Below are positions 26,045 to 37,800 of a stretch of 64,000 bases of DNA, in pieces. The stretch spans positions 782,469 through 846,468 of the forward strand of contig VZSF01003599.1 in assembly GCA_013398295.1 (NCBI GenBank). Reading direction: 5' to 3'. Numbering within the stretch: the stretch's first letter is position 1; every line of letters starts with the position of its first letter. This stretch comes from Chionis minor. Taxonomy: Eukaryota > Chordata > Aves > Charadriiformes > Chionididae. The position numbers and the translations under genes were made by a program. The notes below the pieces were generated by a model. That model saw only the letters and a list, made by a program, of their open reading frames with translations. It was not told the DNA's origin and searched no databases.

Positions 26045-26334
26045 CTGCTGTGGAAAGAATACTAATGAGAAAGGAGATCTGGAGAAGGTTGAAGGGGAAT
26101 GCAAGTATAGAGGTACAAAATCAATAACAGAGCATAAAGCTAACTATAATAAAATACAGATCACTTAAGTACTACCTATCTTAATGCATCACCTTTTCTT
26201 TTGCCAATTAGTATAAAAAGTAGATCAGCAAGTTAAGTCAGACCGGGAATTACCAGCAACTTTTGCAAATGATTCAGATGCTTTCTTGCTTTTCGGCTGT
26301 GATGCAATGACTGCTGGCTACCACATTTCCATCA

Positions 26335-26350
26335 TTTTTTTTTTTTTTTT
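26335..26350 (+). repeat. Poly-T tract (16 nt)
   Basis: A T16 run after CATCA. It lies about 290 bp downstream of the old CR1 remnant and is not evidently part of it. Confidence 0.85.
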
Positions 26351-29300
26351 AAATCTCTATTACTTCTTGTCAATAGAATTTTAAGGTACCTATAAAGATT
26401 TAATGATCTCAGTGTCTTTTCTCTGGCTTTCTGTATTTCTAATTTTAAGTAGTTCTGTCTAAAACTCGACATTTCCAGCACATAAAAGCCTCACTTTGCA
26501 ACAGAAAAATGACAGGCTTTTGTCCCTCTGCAAAGCCCCTTGGGATACTGGTCCTCAGCTATCCAGGACTTAAGCAGTCACATGGGAGTTCTGGTTCCCA
26601 GTATACCGGTAAGAACGGGCCAGTGCATCTGGGCTTGTATCCCTGGCAAAGAGGTAACTGCACAGCTGTGACCAGCCACATCAGGAGCTTGTGCTGGTGG
26701 AGAGGCTCAATTTCCCCAGTGAATCTGCACCTGCATTATTTTTTTATTCAGCGCGCCTATTCCCAAAGCTGGCAACAGTGCCTACACGTAACACTGACCA
26801 TACATCGTTCTTGGTCCAGCAAACAATGCTGTTGAAGGCTCACCAAAATATGTGCACACCTTGACACCTAATTCGCAGAACACTGGCTGTTTTGCAGAGA
26901 GCAACTGTCTGGCTTCCCCCTCCGTTGTGAAAGAGTATAATTGTGGCTTATGCTACTCTTCATGGCCTGAGCTTGAGTTAAGCTGTTCTGATTTACAGGT
27001 GTGCTCCATTTCTCTGAATCATCGATGGCAAGGTTTGGTGATTGTAATTACCTTTTTGGCTGTACCATTTTCTAGCAGTAATTTCAGCAAATTCAAAGGA
27101 GGCATAAACAAGTAAACGTGACAACTGTATTATTGCAAATAAACATGCTGTAAAAGACCCATTGTATGTTTTATGCCTACAGTATTGATGTTCCTTCCCA
27201 GAAAGGGATATTTTACCCCACCATATTTACTACTTCTTTTTGAATGTAAGTAGTTGTTGTGCTGGTTTCTGCTAATATTTTATATTCACTGAAGCAAGAC
27301 ATTTATCAGAAAAAGGCATAGACACCTGGCCTGATTCTGTTATGATTAAAACAAAAATGAGGCTAAATGATGCATCGTTAATAACAGAGAAAGATTCTAA
27401 GGTAATTTAATAGACTAAGAAAGTATTCAGAGGGAAATTAATACTTTCAAGGGAAAAATAATACCCTAAATCTCCTGAAGCTAGGAATTATTTTATATAT
27501 AACCTATAAATTAGACCTGTAAAACTACTTTTCAGATATTAATATAGTTTTCAAGAGTATGGTAGAATTCAGAACAGGCTGGATTCTTTGCAAACGATAG
27601 TTTTCAAGTTTTTGTTAGGCAACATTATAGTCACTTTTGATTTAAAATTAAACATATTCTTTTAAGCCTTAGCAGGGCGGTTGTGCGGTATTCAAAGTTA
27701 CATTCATGCCTGTTCTACTGAGAGCGTAGACCAATGTATAAAAAGCTTGAATGACTTGGTAGCAGGGTGAGTGAATATCAGAGAAAGGCCTAGACCACAT
27801 CACTCATAGTCCCCAGCTCCAGCTACCAATTGTAGTTCCCTGACCTGTGTGATCAAAAGTGAGCGTTCCTGAACTATAAACATGCCAAGCAGTACTGGGA
27901 TCGGTATGGATGTCGTACCTTTCTTGCATAAAGCTCTGAAAATGTCATAGATCAAGACAGTAGATGTCTTCTTGCACCCAGCCACACAAAACTGTCAGAC
28001 TAGAACCTCCAAGCTAATGAATTTTAAAGGGCTGGAATGGATTTTCTGTTTAAAAATGCTTTGTGCAAAAATAAATATAATAATATCTTATTAGCAAGAA
28101 TGGTTTCTCTTTAAATTTACATTAGAAGGTCAGCAATCAACACAATCACCGATACCCTGTTTTCCTGCAAAGCTGTGCTGAATAGTGCTTTAAATTATCC
28201 CATCTTAAAAACGATGTACATTTTTTATCAGTTGAAAAACCTTTACAAGCCTCATAAGAGTCCTTGAAGCAGTTACCTTTGAACAATTACACTGGATTGT
28301 TATAAATTTTCCATATTGGTTTTATTACCTCTCTGAAGTGATCTGGGATTTTATATCACTACTTTTTCATAGGGTCTGGTTCTCCTGACTGATGCTTGCT
28401 TATATCTCCCAGGAACTCTAATGAGAGGCAGGTGTATGTCTGGTTTGGAGACTAGACCTCCTTATGCTCATATTGCATTTATTCTTTCTTCTTCTCAAAT
28501 GTTCCGTGAAGTTAAAGAAGAGAACTAGGACAGCCTCGTTGCATTCCTAGCTGTCCCTTTCCTTCACTCCTCCTTTTTTGACGTCTCATCTTCAGTGAAT
28601 TGCAAATTAGATTAGGGAGATTAGTTTGTACTTACATTTTTGCTCCCAAAAGAGTATTTCCTAACACTACAAATTTGAAATAATGACAATAAGCTGATAG
28701 TGCAGTTAAGGGATTCAGTACAATTCAGCTCTACTAATCAGGAGTGGAAGGCTACTGGTTTTACAGGTTTCCGTATACCTGCTACTTTCTTTGCCGTTCT
28801 ACTCCCACCCAAGTATTAAGCAGCCCTCTAGGAGATTTAATTGTATGAATGGTAAGATGTGGTTCCTAATAGCTTTTCATGCACTCTAGCTAAATAGTTG
28901 CTCTGTGCATGCAGATTTTACATCGTGCATATGCAACAACAGACGTGTCTGTACCAGACTTAGTCAGGATGTACTTGCACAGGTAATTCGTGTGGCAAAC
29001 ACCAGGCAGTCTGGATGTTTTGCTGTTGGCAGGTAAGGACATGGGCAACAGGGGTTCAATTTGCATTTCTGCTGCAGACTTGGGCAAGTTAGAGCAGTTG
29101 GTCTCTCTGGCACGGCGCAGCACTCCGTGTCTTCAGGACTTGTCACCTTGACCTGCGGGTAGAAATTGCACTTCTTACTCGTTTGTCTAGTGTTTTGGCT
29201 GTGACTGGTGCCTCTGGGCATGTAATAGTACAGAACAAAAAGCCTCCCTATAAGAGCTGGAAAAATGCTGTGATTGAGCTGATAGGTAGGACATGTCCAG

Positions 29301-29835
29301 TGGTTGTGCAGGCAGCCTGTGGTAGAGCTCTATGTGATACACAGGTCTCCTGAGACCTGGTTCTGTGCTTTAACCCCACCTTTATCTCTCTTCTAAGTGG
29401 TTCTGATATTATAGTAGTTGCAAGAAATCTGATTAGCTAATGTTTGCACAGTGTGTTCAGATCCTTAGATAAAAGTTCACCTATATGCATACATGAAGTG
29501 CCAAGAAATACAGTTTGTAAACTTTTGTGTTAGCAGGGTATCTGATGTTAACATGGCTTGTGATGATGGGGTGACTTCCAGTTCTCATTTTTATGTGTCT
29601 ACTTATTAAAAGGAGTAAATAGCTGCAAATTAATGTGGGTTGTTCATTTTTCTCTCTTAAACCTTTGTTTATGTGATCTGGGCTGCTGAGACTGTCAACA
29701 ACTGCTACTAAGATTGATCTGTTTAAGGGCTAGCATGTAGTAAGACTGGCTTTGAGACCAACTCAAAACCAGCAACCTAGAAAATCCCTTACAATAATGA
29801 AGAGGTAGGAAGAATTCATCACGTAGTTTTCAGTT

Positions 29836-29908
29836 CTGTGCATCTGAGTTCAAATCCTGTCTCAGCACAAAAGCAGACAACATTTTGCTGCTCGGCATTG
29901 GGAAGGCC
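29836..29908 (+). mobile_element. Possible MIR-like fragment with tRNA B-box
   Basis: GCATCTGAGTTCAAATCCTG and the following TCTCAGCAC resemble the tRNA-derived part of MIR (CTGGGTTCAAATCCTGGCTCTGCCAC). This segment contains a B-box-like GTTCAAATC from the ancestral Pol III promoter. The following GCTGCTCGGCATTGGGAAGG is a weak counterpart of GCTGTGTGACCTTGGGCAAG. No A-box or cloverleaf could be made out, so it is not called a tRNA gene. It lies about 0.9 kb from the next MIR-like fragment and has the same orientation. Confidence 0.45.
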
Positions 29909-30809
29909 GTGCGTTCTCTGTGGTTGGAACTGCCTGCTCAACAGCCCTGTTGAGAGGCTTGTACGTGTGGTTGTAATGCTATCTCCCATTAATGCAAAAA
30001 TTCATTAAGAAACAAGATGGAAAATGCAAAGCTTCGGTGCTACTTAAATCCGCTAATCCTATTTTGAAGACTTAAATGGTGAATAAGCTTCGGGCTGGTG
30101 GTGTGTAAGGGAGTGAATTTCGCTCTAGGCAAGTTAAAGTCTCGTCAGAAACAAGCTGGGCTTATTCTAGTACAGTTCTGTACCATTCATTAAGCTTAGA
30201 CCACCCTGAAATGGGGAGGGGAAATGATTGCACTTTTTTGAAATGACACATCATCCAGCTACATTCTCAAAATATTTGATGTCGACACACTAAAAAAAAA
30301 TTTGATTTCCATCTTCTGAAAGTTGCTGTGGGTTTCCTGAAGGACTGACACTTTCATAATTAGAGTAACTTGCAGAATAAGAGAGAAAATTACTATGTCA
30401 GTATCAGTTATAACCAAAAAGATTGGTAAATACTGGACTGATAGAGTTATCAGGAAGCTCAGCTTTCTCTATTTTTTTGTGCCTGGGATTGCACAGTTGG
30501 TTTGGGAAATGCCTCTGACCCTGGAATCCTTCATCTGTTTACATGGCTGTGGAGTATGATGAAGGAAAGCTTTATCAATAGTGTCTCACCCAGGCAATTC
30601 ATAGCTGGAGTGCTCTTGCTTTAACTCCATCATTTATTTGCTCTTTGACCTTTGCTTGGAGAGTCCAATAAGTAGGAGATATTTTCCCGCTGGAAGTGGA
30701 CAGACTCCGAACTCAAATATACAAACCAGTCACTTGATAACATTAGATTTCACGGGGTACAAGACAGCATGTGGAACGAAATCATATGTTACGCGTTCTG
30801 TTGCTTTAT

Positions 30810-30866
30810 TTTCAGTTTAGTCAGTGTGTGACCTTGGGTAATTCATTCAACCTTTTTGAGCTGCCT
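30810..30866 (+). mobile_element. MIR/CORE-SINE-like fragment
   Basis: The core GTGTGTGACCTTGGGTAATT followed by CATTCAACCTTTTTGAGC matches by eye the most conserved MIR segment (AGCTGTGTGACCTTGGGCAA, GTCACTTAACCTCTCTG). The downstream GATAATGATCTATAAATAATATTAGTA at about 30945-30970 could be the decayed MIR 3' end, but the intervening sequence does not align clearly. This is an old SINE remnant in sense orientation with no coding capacity. The boundaries given cover only the convincing part. Confidence 0.65.
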
Positions 30867-31607
30867 GCCCTCTACAGAACAGTGCTAGCATGGCTTGGAT
30901 CATAAACAAAAATGCTCTTCCTGCCTGCCAGTGCTATACCTTTGATAATGATCTATAAATAATATTAGTATGGACTGTATTTGAACTAGAACCTTATACT
31001 GAAAAGTCAGCATCAGCACCAAGGATCTCCTGTACTCCATTTCCTCTCCTTTTTATTTATATGCATTGGATTTATCAAGCACCTTCAGGTAAGACAGAAA
31101 TGCTGAAATGCACAAGTGCCTCTTAATATACCCTCCAGTTCTCTGCTTGCATTGCTGCTTCCTGCTGAATAGAAAAAATAAGGTGTCTGTGGACTTATTA
31201 TATATGCTACATGCTCTTGATTTTTCCTTGTTCAATGCTATTTATGCATTCACAAAGCATTTGATGATAATATGTCACTCTTACGCCAGGGTAATGGACA
31301 TTCCATTACTTTATTTCTGCAGACATTGTTGAAAACATGAAGTGTAAAATCAGATTCATTACCTAAATTCTCGGAAGGGAACAGGACATTAATTGCAACT
31401 TGGCTTGTTAAATTTTGTTGTTAATTGTCTCCTCCCTTTAATTAATTATATTTCTGCTTCAAATTCAGAAGAACTGCACACGTACTTTCACATAGTGATA
31501 GGTACCCATGGGTTCTGGAATTTATGCAAAACCATTTATAGAATAGAATTTTTTATACTTTGCAATTCACAAGACATGTTTGCTGATGCTAACTATTCTA
31601 CACAAGC

Positions 31608-31636
31608 TACCACATGTACCACATGCCCATGTGGTA
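31608..31636. repeat. Tandem plus inverted 9-mer TACCACATG
   Basis: TACCACATG occurs twice in tandem (31608-31616, 31617-31625) and then inverted as CATGTGGTA (31628-31636). The result is a perfect 9-bp-arm dyad with a 2-bp spacer. It clusters three CACATG/CATGTG E-box-type words and may be incidental. Confidence 0.8.
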
Positions 31637-31722
31637 TAAACACAAGCTCCTGATGCTTTGTAATGTATGGGAATCGTCTAATAGGTTCCATGCTAGATAT
31701 TTTTGAGAAATCTGATGCTAAC

Positions 31723-31827
31723 AGTGAAAAGAAGGAAGAAAAAAATTAAAAATATCACTTTTCTGTATTTTATTAGAACTAGTGAAAAGAAGGCAAAAAC
31801 ATAACTTTTCTGTATTTTATTAGAACC
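31723..31827 (+). repeat. Imperfect ~50-bp tandem duplication
   Basis: AGTGAAAAGAAGG starts both copies (31723 and 31781), and both end with the same CTTTTCTGTATTTTATTAGAAC-type sequence. Copy 1 (58 bp) has about 11 extra bases in an A-rich middle. It is a local duplication with an indel. Confidence 0.85.
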
Positions 31828-34800
31828 AGGAGTTTTGAAACATTCAGGTGTGAAACCTCTATCCCAGCTTTTTTGCTCATTAGTTGATCAAGTTGGTCTG
31901 TTACAGGTGCATGAGCACAAACAAGGATTCTTTCTCAGCGTTAGATAATGCATGGAGTTTACTGGTGCTAGATGGGATTTTCTTAACTGCTGTAAATATG
32001 ACAGTATAGTATATCTGGTGTTTGTGAAACCTTTCTTTTTTCCCTGGGGGCTGAACGGTTCCAAACCCCTGTCTTTTCTGCTTACCTTGGAGAGGACGAT
32101 TTTGCCACTCTGGCCCTTGCTGTCTCTACTCAGTACATTTCTGCGAAGGCTTTCAGACCTTGGAAACCAAACTCTTGTATCAACGCCACACCGTCGCTAG
32201 AAATAACTCACTGTCCCCAGCGGTAGGGCACATGTGCACAGCTGTGCTGCGGTTCTGGCACTGCTAGGGCCCGCCATACCGTTTCTTTGAGTCACGCCGT
32301 GGCATAGCTGTGTGCCCAGAGCTGCTGGCACAGCTGGGTTCTGGATTAGGAGCACACCGTGAGAAATGTGGCGCTGTTCAACACGTGCGAAAGATGCTCT
32401 GGGCTTCTTCCCTTGGGTGCTATTCTGCTTACGGTTCCTACCCCATCCTGTTAAACCAATCCATGAACTGTTAACTCGTTGGCTTGGAAGAAATAACTCC
32501 GCTTAAGTTCATTTTGTGTGATAACTGATTCCCAGTGAAGACTGAAAGTTATCCATTTGACTTCTCAATTTTTGTGGGGGAACATAGCGAGGCAGTATCT
32601 CTAGGGCCTGTGGATCACTGTGTGTAACTGAAGAGCTAAAATAAGAGACAGTGATGTACCGCAGTTCTGAGTGGTTTGATGTTGTATCAGACTGACTGTT
32701 GCAAAACATTCCCGTTCTCTAGCATTTCAGAGACTCCCAATTCTCTCCCTGCCCAGGTTTTCAATCAGCCACTCGCTAAGTGTGAAACAAGAAACCAGAA
32801 AGCACTTTCCTTTCGAGCTGTTGATGCTGTGAGTTTGAAATCAAAACAGACTCAGCAGAAATTAAACTGTTTGCTTGGGCATTTCTTAACCAGGCAGACC
32901 TATTGCACCACCATTTTCAAGAGGAAAAGCCCTCTTGAATGTCACGACCTTCTCAATGGGATAAATTTTTTCCAGGTTAGTGTTAGGCTTAGCTAGATAC
33001 AGGGATGAGAACAGAAGAACATAAATTTTTACTGAGCACAAGACAACCATGTTGCTTGTCTGGGACCTTGCATCAGAGATGTTCAAAAGGAAAGGTAATC
33101 TTGGTGCCTGAGGCTCTTCTGTAGTCCTTGTATTTACAACACTTATCGCTCCTCTGCCCTGAAGCTCTTCACTATTACTGGCTGGAAGACTGCAACAGGG
33201 CTCTCAGGTCACGGACTGAAACTCTACCTATAGGAATGGGGGGAAATTAAGGCAGAGAATTGCCTAAAGCAGAACAGATACCAAGAGCTCTGTATCTTTG
33301 AATCTTAGAGCAGAGGTTCAAAGGCCTGAGATGTACCAAGTGGGAAGCTTTAAATTGATAGAGGCTCTCCAAGATGTGTGTGTCTAAGGTGGGGTCCGCT
33401 TGTCTGTCTGTGCAGTGGTAATAGCCAAAGAAGCCTCTCACAGTTAGTTAATGTTCCTGGAAATAAGCTCAGTTGAATTTGTAGAATTTTAAGTCTGTAC
33501 CCACCATGCTTTTTAACAGCAGTGTTGCTAATTCCCACAATTTCCTAAGGAATTTCAATCTTATCGATCATTTTTATAGGAACGTCGCCTGCTGCAGTTG
33601 TGGAATGGTGGGAGGATTGCAACTTCCCATTATGAAATGAATCTTGAGCCCTTCTATTTACAGAGGAAACTTGGAGAAATTTCCCCAAGAATTTGACTTG
33701 AAAGGACAGACTCAAGAGTAGAGAACTCGGAAGGAAATAAAAAGAACTCCACATCTCATGAGTTTAGGGATCCCAGATCATTGTGTTTTGAACAGTTGAG
33801 ATTAGCAATATTATAAAAAATGTCTGTAGTTCTTGGGTGCCTCTGTTTTAGGCCACCCCCTGTGAAACACTTTATAGGAACATGTGCACTTATGCCTTGA
33901 TTTCAATTGTATTAGAAAAACAGCAATACCAGAAGAAAATATCTCGCCCAAGGCATATTCCATATGTTACTTGTCAGTGCTTTATTTTTCAGGCCTGCAA
34001 GAGACAAATGCACTTATTCTATTAATAAAGCCTGTGACTTAAAGTGCAGTTCTACCCTGGAAAAAATAGAAATATGAGGTTCTAAGTTCATCTTCCATCA
34101 ATAGCTTCTACATTAAATTTGTTCAGATTACAAATGAAAAGGTGGTGTTATTTTTCAGAGTGTGTGCCCGTAGGCCTCAACCTTGTCTGTGAAAGCAGCC
34201 TTTTCATTCTCATATGGAAATCACAATAAAGAAGGCACAGATCGGCTCACATGCTTCGTTCCACCTCTGCAAGGTGGCTTCATATTTTGGTAAGGTTCAC
34301 ATTATTTACTGCTGCTGCGAAGCATCATTTAACATGTATACAGAGAGCAAATCCTAATAATTAAAATATACTACGATTATTCAGCTAAGGGAATAAAAAT
34401 ACTGTTTTCCTATTTTTCATCCCTTGCTCAACTCCATTTGTAAACATTTTAATACAAATGTATAAATACAACAATTTTGTTCTTTTAGACCCCTCTCCCA
34501 TTCAGTAATGATTTCATAACCTCCCAGTTCTCAACTCTCTGCCTTATCACTAAAAAGTAAATCTCCCTGCTACCGTTCACATGATGGATTTATTGCCTTC
34601 GTGAACCTCGCATTACCCTTGGTATTACTGCAGCTCAGCTCACAGTCTTTGTTTTCACCAGAAGCTTTAGACAAATGTCATTAGCCACTAGAAGATCCAG
34701 CATGCACTGGGGAAGATCCATTCATCCTGGGGCCTTAAGCTTTGTGAATAGCAGAAGTATAAATAAAAAATAAAAAAATACGTCCAAATGCCACCTTTGC

Positions 34801-37800
34801 ATTGGGAAATTCCAACAGGAAGGGCTGCACAAAAAGGCGAAAATGGGCATCTGTTTTCAAGAAATTCCAAAGTACCGAAGAGTTTTCAGGGCTCAATGTG
34901 GAAAGTCATCAATTTTGGGGGGGAAGAAAGAGTAGAAGCAGGTGGCAGGGGAGGTGTTTGCTTTGTGAATGACTTGCAGCAAAATCTTTTTTTTAAATCG
35001 CCAATATAATAGGGGTAGGAGGGCAAAGGCTCTTAAAAATTAGTAAAATTGGATTGAGAGAGCAGGTTGGTAGTGGAAGACTAAATTAGATGACAACTAA
35101 TCACATACTTTAGTAGGTGTATTTCAACCGGCTGAGGAAGCAGCCAGTCCTGCAGTCTGCACCCCTATCTCTGATATATCTACTTGGTGCTAGGGAAGGT
35201 GTCCTAAATTTCATACCAAGCGTTAATTTTGAGAGCTTTTTCAGCTACTTTCCACTACTACTTTTCAGTAACAGTAATTAAACGTTTGAAATAGTCTGTC
35301 TCATCTTCTTTTGCTACTTTTTATATACTGAAAGGATGGCCTTAAAATATCATAAAAGGGGAAAATGGCTTACCAGTGTATGACATAAAATGAAGTCAGA
35401 AATGATATTGTGGGCTGGCATGCTGCTGTGGGTAGTTCCATATTACAACATGGCAATATTGGTTTATTGCAAGATTGGCACACTTTCTGCATATTAACTG
35501 CATGGGACCTTTGCTCCATGTGATACAACTCTACTGTTAATATTTATTCAGCCTAGCAGTTCTCTGTGCTGAAAATTAGCACCCTCTTTCCCTGCCAATG
35601 ACAAAAACAAGAGTCTATGGGATTGTGATAAATTTTCAGCTCTGTGTGCAAATAGGTAATAGCTGAACCTTGAGTAGTTTGATCCAAACAAAATCAGGGC
35701 TCTTCCAGCAATTTACAGTGGGAATTTTTCCCCTCCTTTTCCCTTTAACAAACTCTTTTGGGGTATAAGCTCTCTAATATGACAGCATAGAGCAGGGCTT
35801 CTAGCTTTTCTCTTGAGGCTGCTATTTCTGCTAATAATAATGATACGGTCCGATCTCTGGTCTCATTTGGGTTGCCTCATCACCTCTGTGTTTGCTGGAA
35901 GGATGCTCATGCTGACATTGTGACATTGCACTTGTAGGAGACCCAGCGCTGTGAGCGTTAAAGCAGAGCGTGGGTGCGTATGAGCTAGCTTTGCTGTAGA
36001 AGTATTATTATAATTGCATTTATGTGATGTTTTCCGACCTAGTAGATGTTGCTGAGAGCTAGTAAGCATCCCCAGCTGCAAGTTCACGGGGACACATGGA
36101 GTGGCCAGGGGAGTGGAAGACCTAGTGATAGATGGAGAGAAGGTACTGGAATTTTAAGGGAGTTTAGGTACTAAAGGCCTGACCTGATGATCACCCACAG
36201 CAAGGTAGACTCAGAGCTGGCCCTGAATTATGGCTGCATGAAACTTATGTCACTGAGAGAAGACTCACTACCTGATGACCAGTCTTGTCCCCTTTAAAGT
36301 CAGTGACATGAGCTGTGTCAGGCCTAAAGGACAGGAGATCGAGAACATCTATGTCTTGCTTGACTGAAATATGTGTTAAATTTTGTAGAAGGATCTCTGA
36401 GACTTAGTAATTTGTCTCTCCCCTGGGATACTCCAAGTGTGAAAGTGTCTGCTGCTCACGAAAAAAATAAATGTATAATTGCATGACCGGCTGATGAAAT
36501 CAAAGTGAAATTGCTGGCAGCCTTCTTCCTGCCCTCCCTGTGTTTTTCTAGCATTAACATTCTAGCTTTGTCACCTCTGATCAGGGGAAGATAAATCCTT
36601 CCTTTTGTAAGGAGCAGAAACACTTTCCCTCAGTACATAGAATAATGGCCTCTTCTGTACATTATTCATATTCCTCTCTTTGTACTTGTCATTTCTCTAT
36701 ATCCTTGGTTGTTGTATACCCCATAACTCTTAGTGGTTTTATCTAAGGCCTTTCAAATACAGAAGGGGATGGCTTAGGAGCTGGGTAGAGGTTTGCTAAG
36801 GCATTGAATAGACTGGCATAGGTAATGTGCAGGTCCAGTGACACCACCCTCCGTGGCTGCTGAGCAACCTCATCAGCTTTCTGGTTGATAGGGGCCAGTG
36901 CCAAACCATCCTCACAGTGACAGGCTGGTTTTTTCTGTAACATGAGGAGGCCCGGAAACCAAGTTTTTCTCACGTATTTCTAGAAGTACTCTGCAGAATG
37001 GCATAGAAACGGAGTGGAGGATCCCTGCAAGCCCATACTGCTTTTCTTTGGTCTTTGGCCCAAAAAAGAGTGTGCTGCAGCAACTTTGCCAGTCCTGAGC
37101 ATCTGAAAGTGATGAATCAGATGCCCCCAAATTAGACGGGAGAGGCAGGAGATTGTGTAATGATATCTATTAGCGCTCTTTTTGTTTAGCGGCTGCTGTT
37201 TGAACCATTACGATGTACTCATGACATTTCCAACCTCATCTCCACAGCCTAAGACTTTTGTCTCTGGAGATGGCTTTAACTGTAAACAGAGGTTGCATGG
37301 GAGGTTGGAGGACTTAAGAGGGCACGATGGAGGTTGCGTAGTCTGATTGCAGGGGATGCTCTGCGTGTGTGTTCACCGATCCGTGCGTGAGCTTGTTTAC
37401 TCAACGTTTCATTTTGAATGTGAGTACTCTGATAGAGAAAGCGTTGGGAGTAGCTGCTTCAGCGTTTTCAGAAAGCAAATCCTTTGTTGCTGCTGAAGCC
37501 TGTGCAACCCTAAATCAGGTGCTTGTGTTCTGCCCTGTCATATGCTATTTAGGTCTAGTGCTTTTCTGCTGCATCAAGCTGAAACAAAATGATTTTCATC
37601 CCTGCAGTTAGTAGCTGGCTGCAGTTGGATGAATCGAAATGACTTTTGGGGAGAGTCATCGAGGGGAAAAAAAAAGACTCCCCAGGAGATGATAAAGGGA
37701 GTGTGATTTATGCTGATTTGTAATCCTCACAAAGAGAAGGAATAAACACAATGAGAGTTAAAAATGTATCGATCTATTTTATCTTGTGGGTGTTTTTTCT

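Noticed and set aside
26506..26607. Plus-strand segment between TTTGCAACAG and GTAAGAACG with an ATG
   Set aside because: Weak acceptor tract and an atypical donor; the peptide is unremarkable.
29836..29908. Possible tRNA gene because of the B-box GTTCAAATC
   Set aside because: No A-box, acceptor stem or cloverleaf could be found. A MIR-like SINE fragment explains the B-box.
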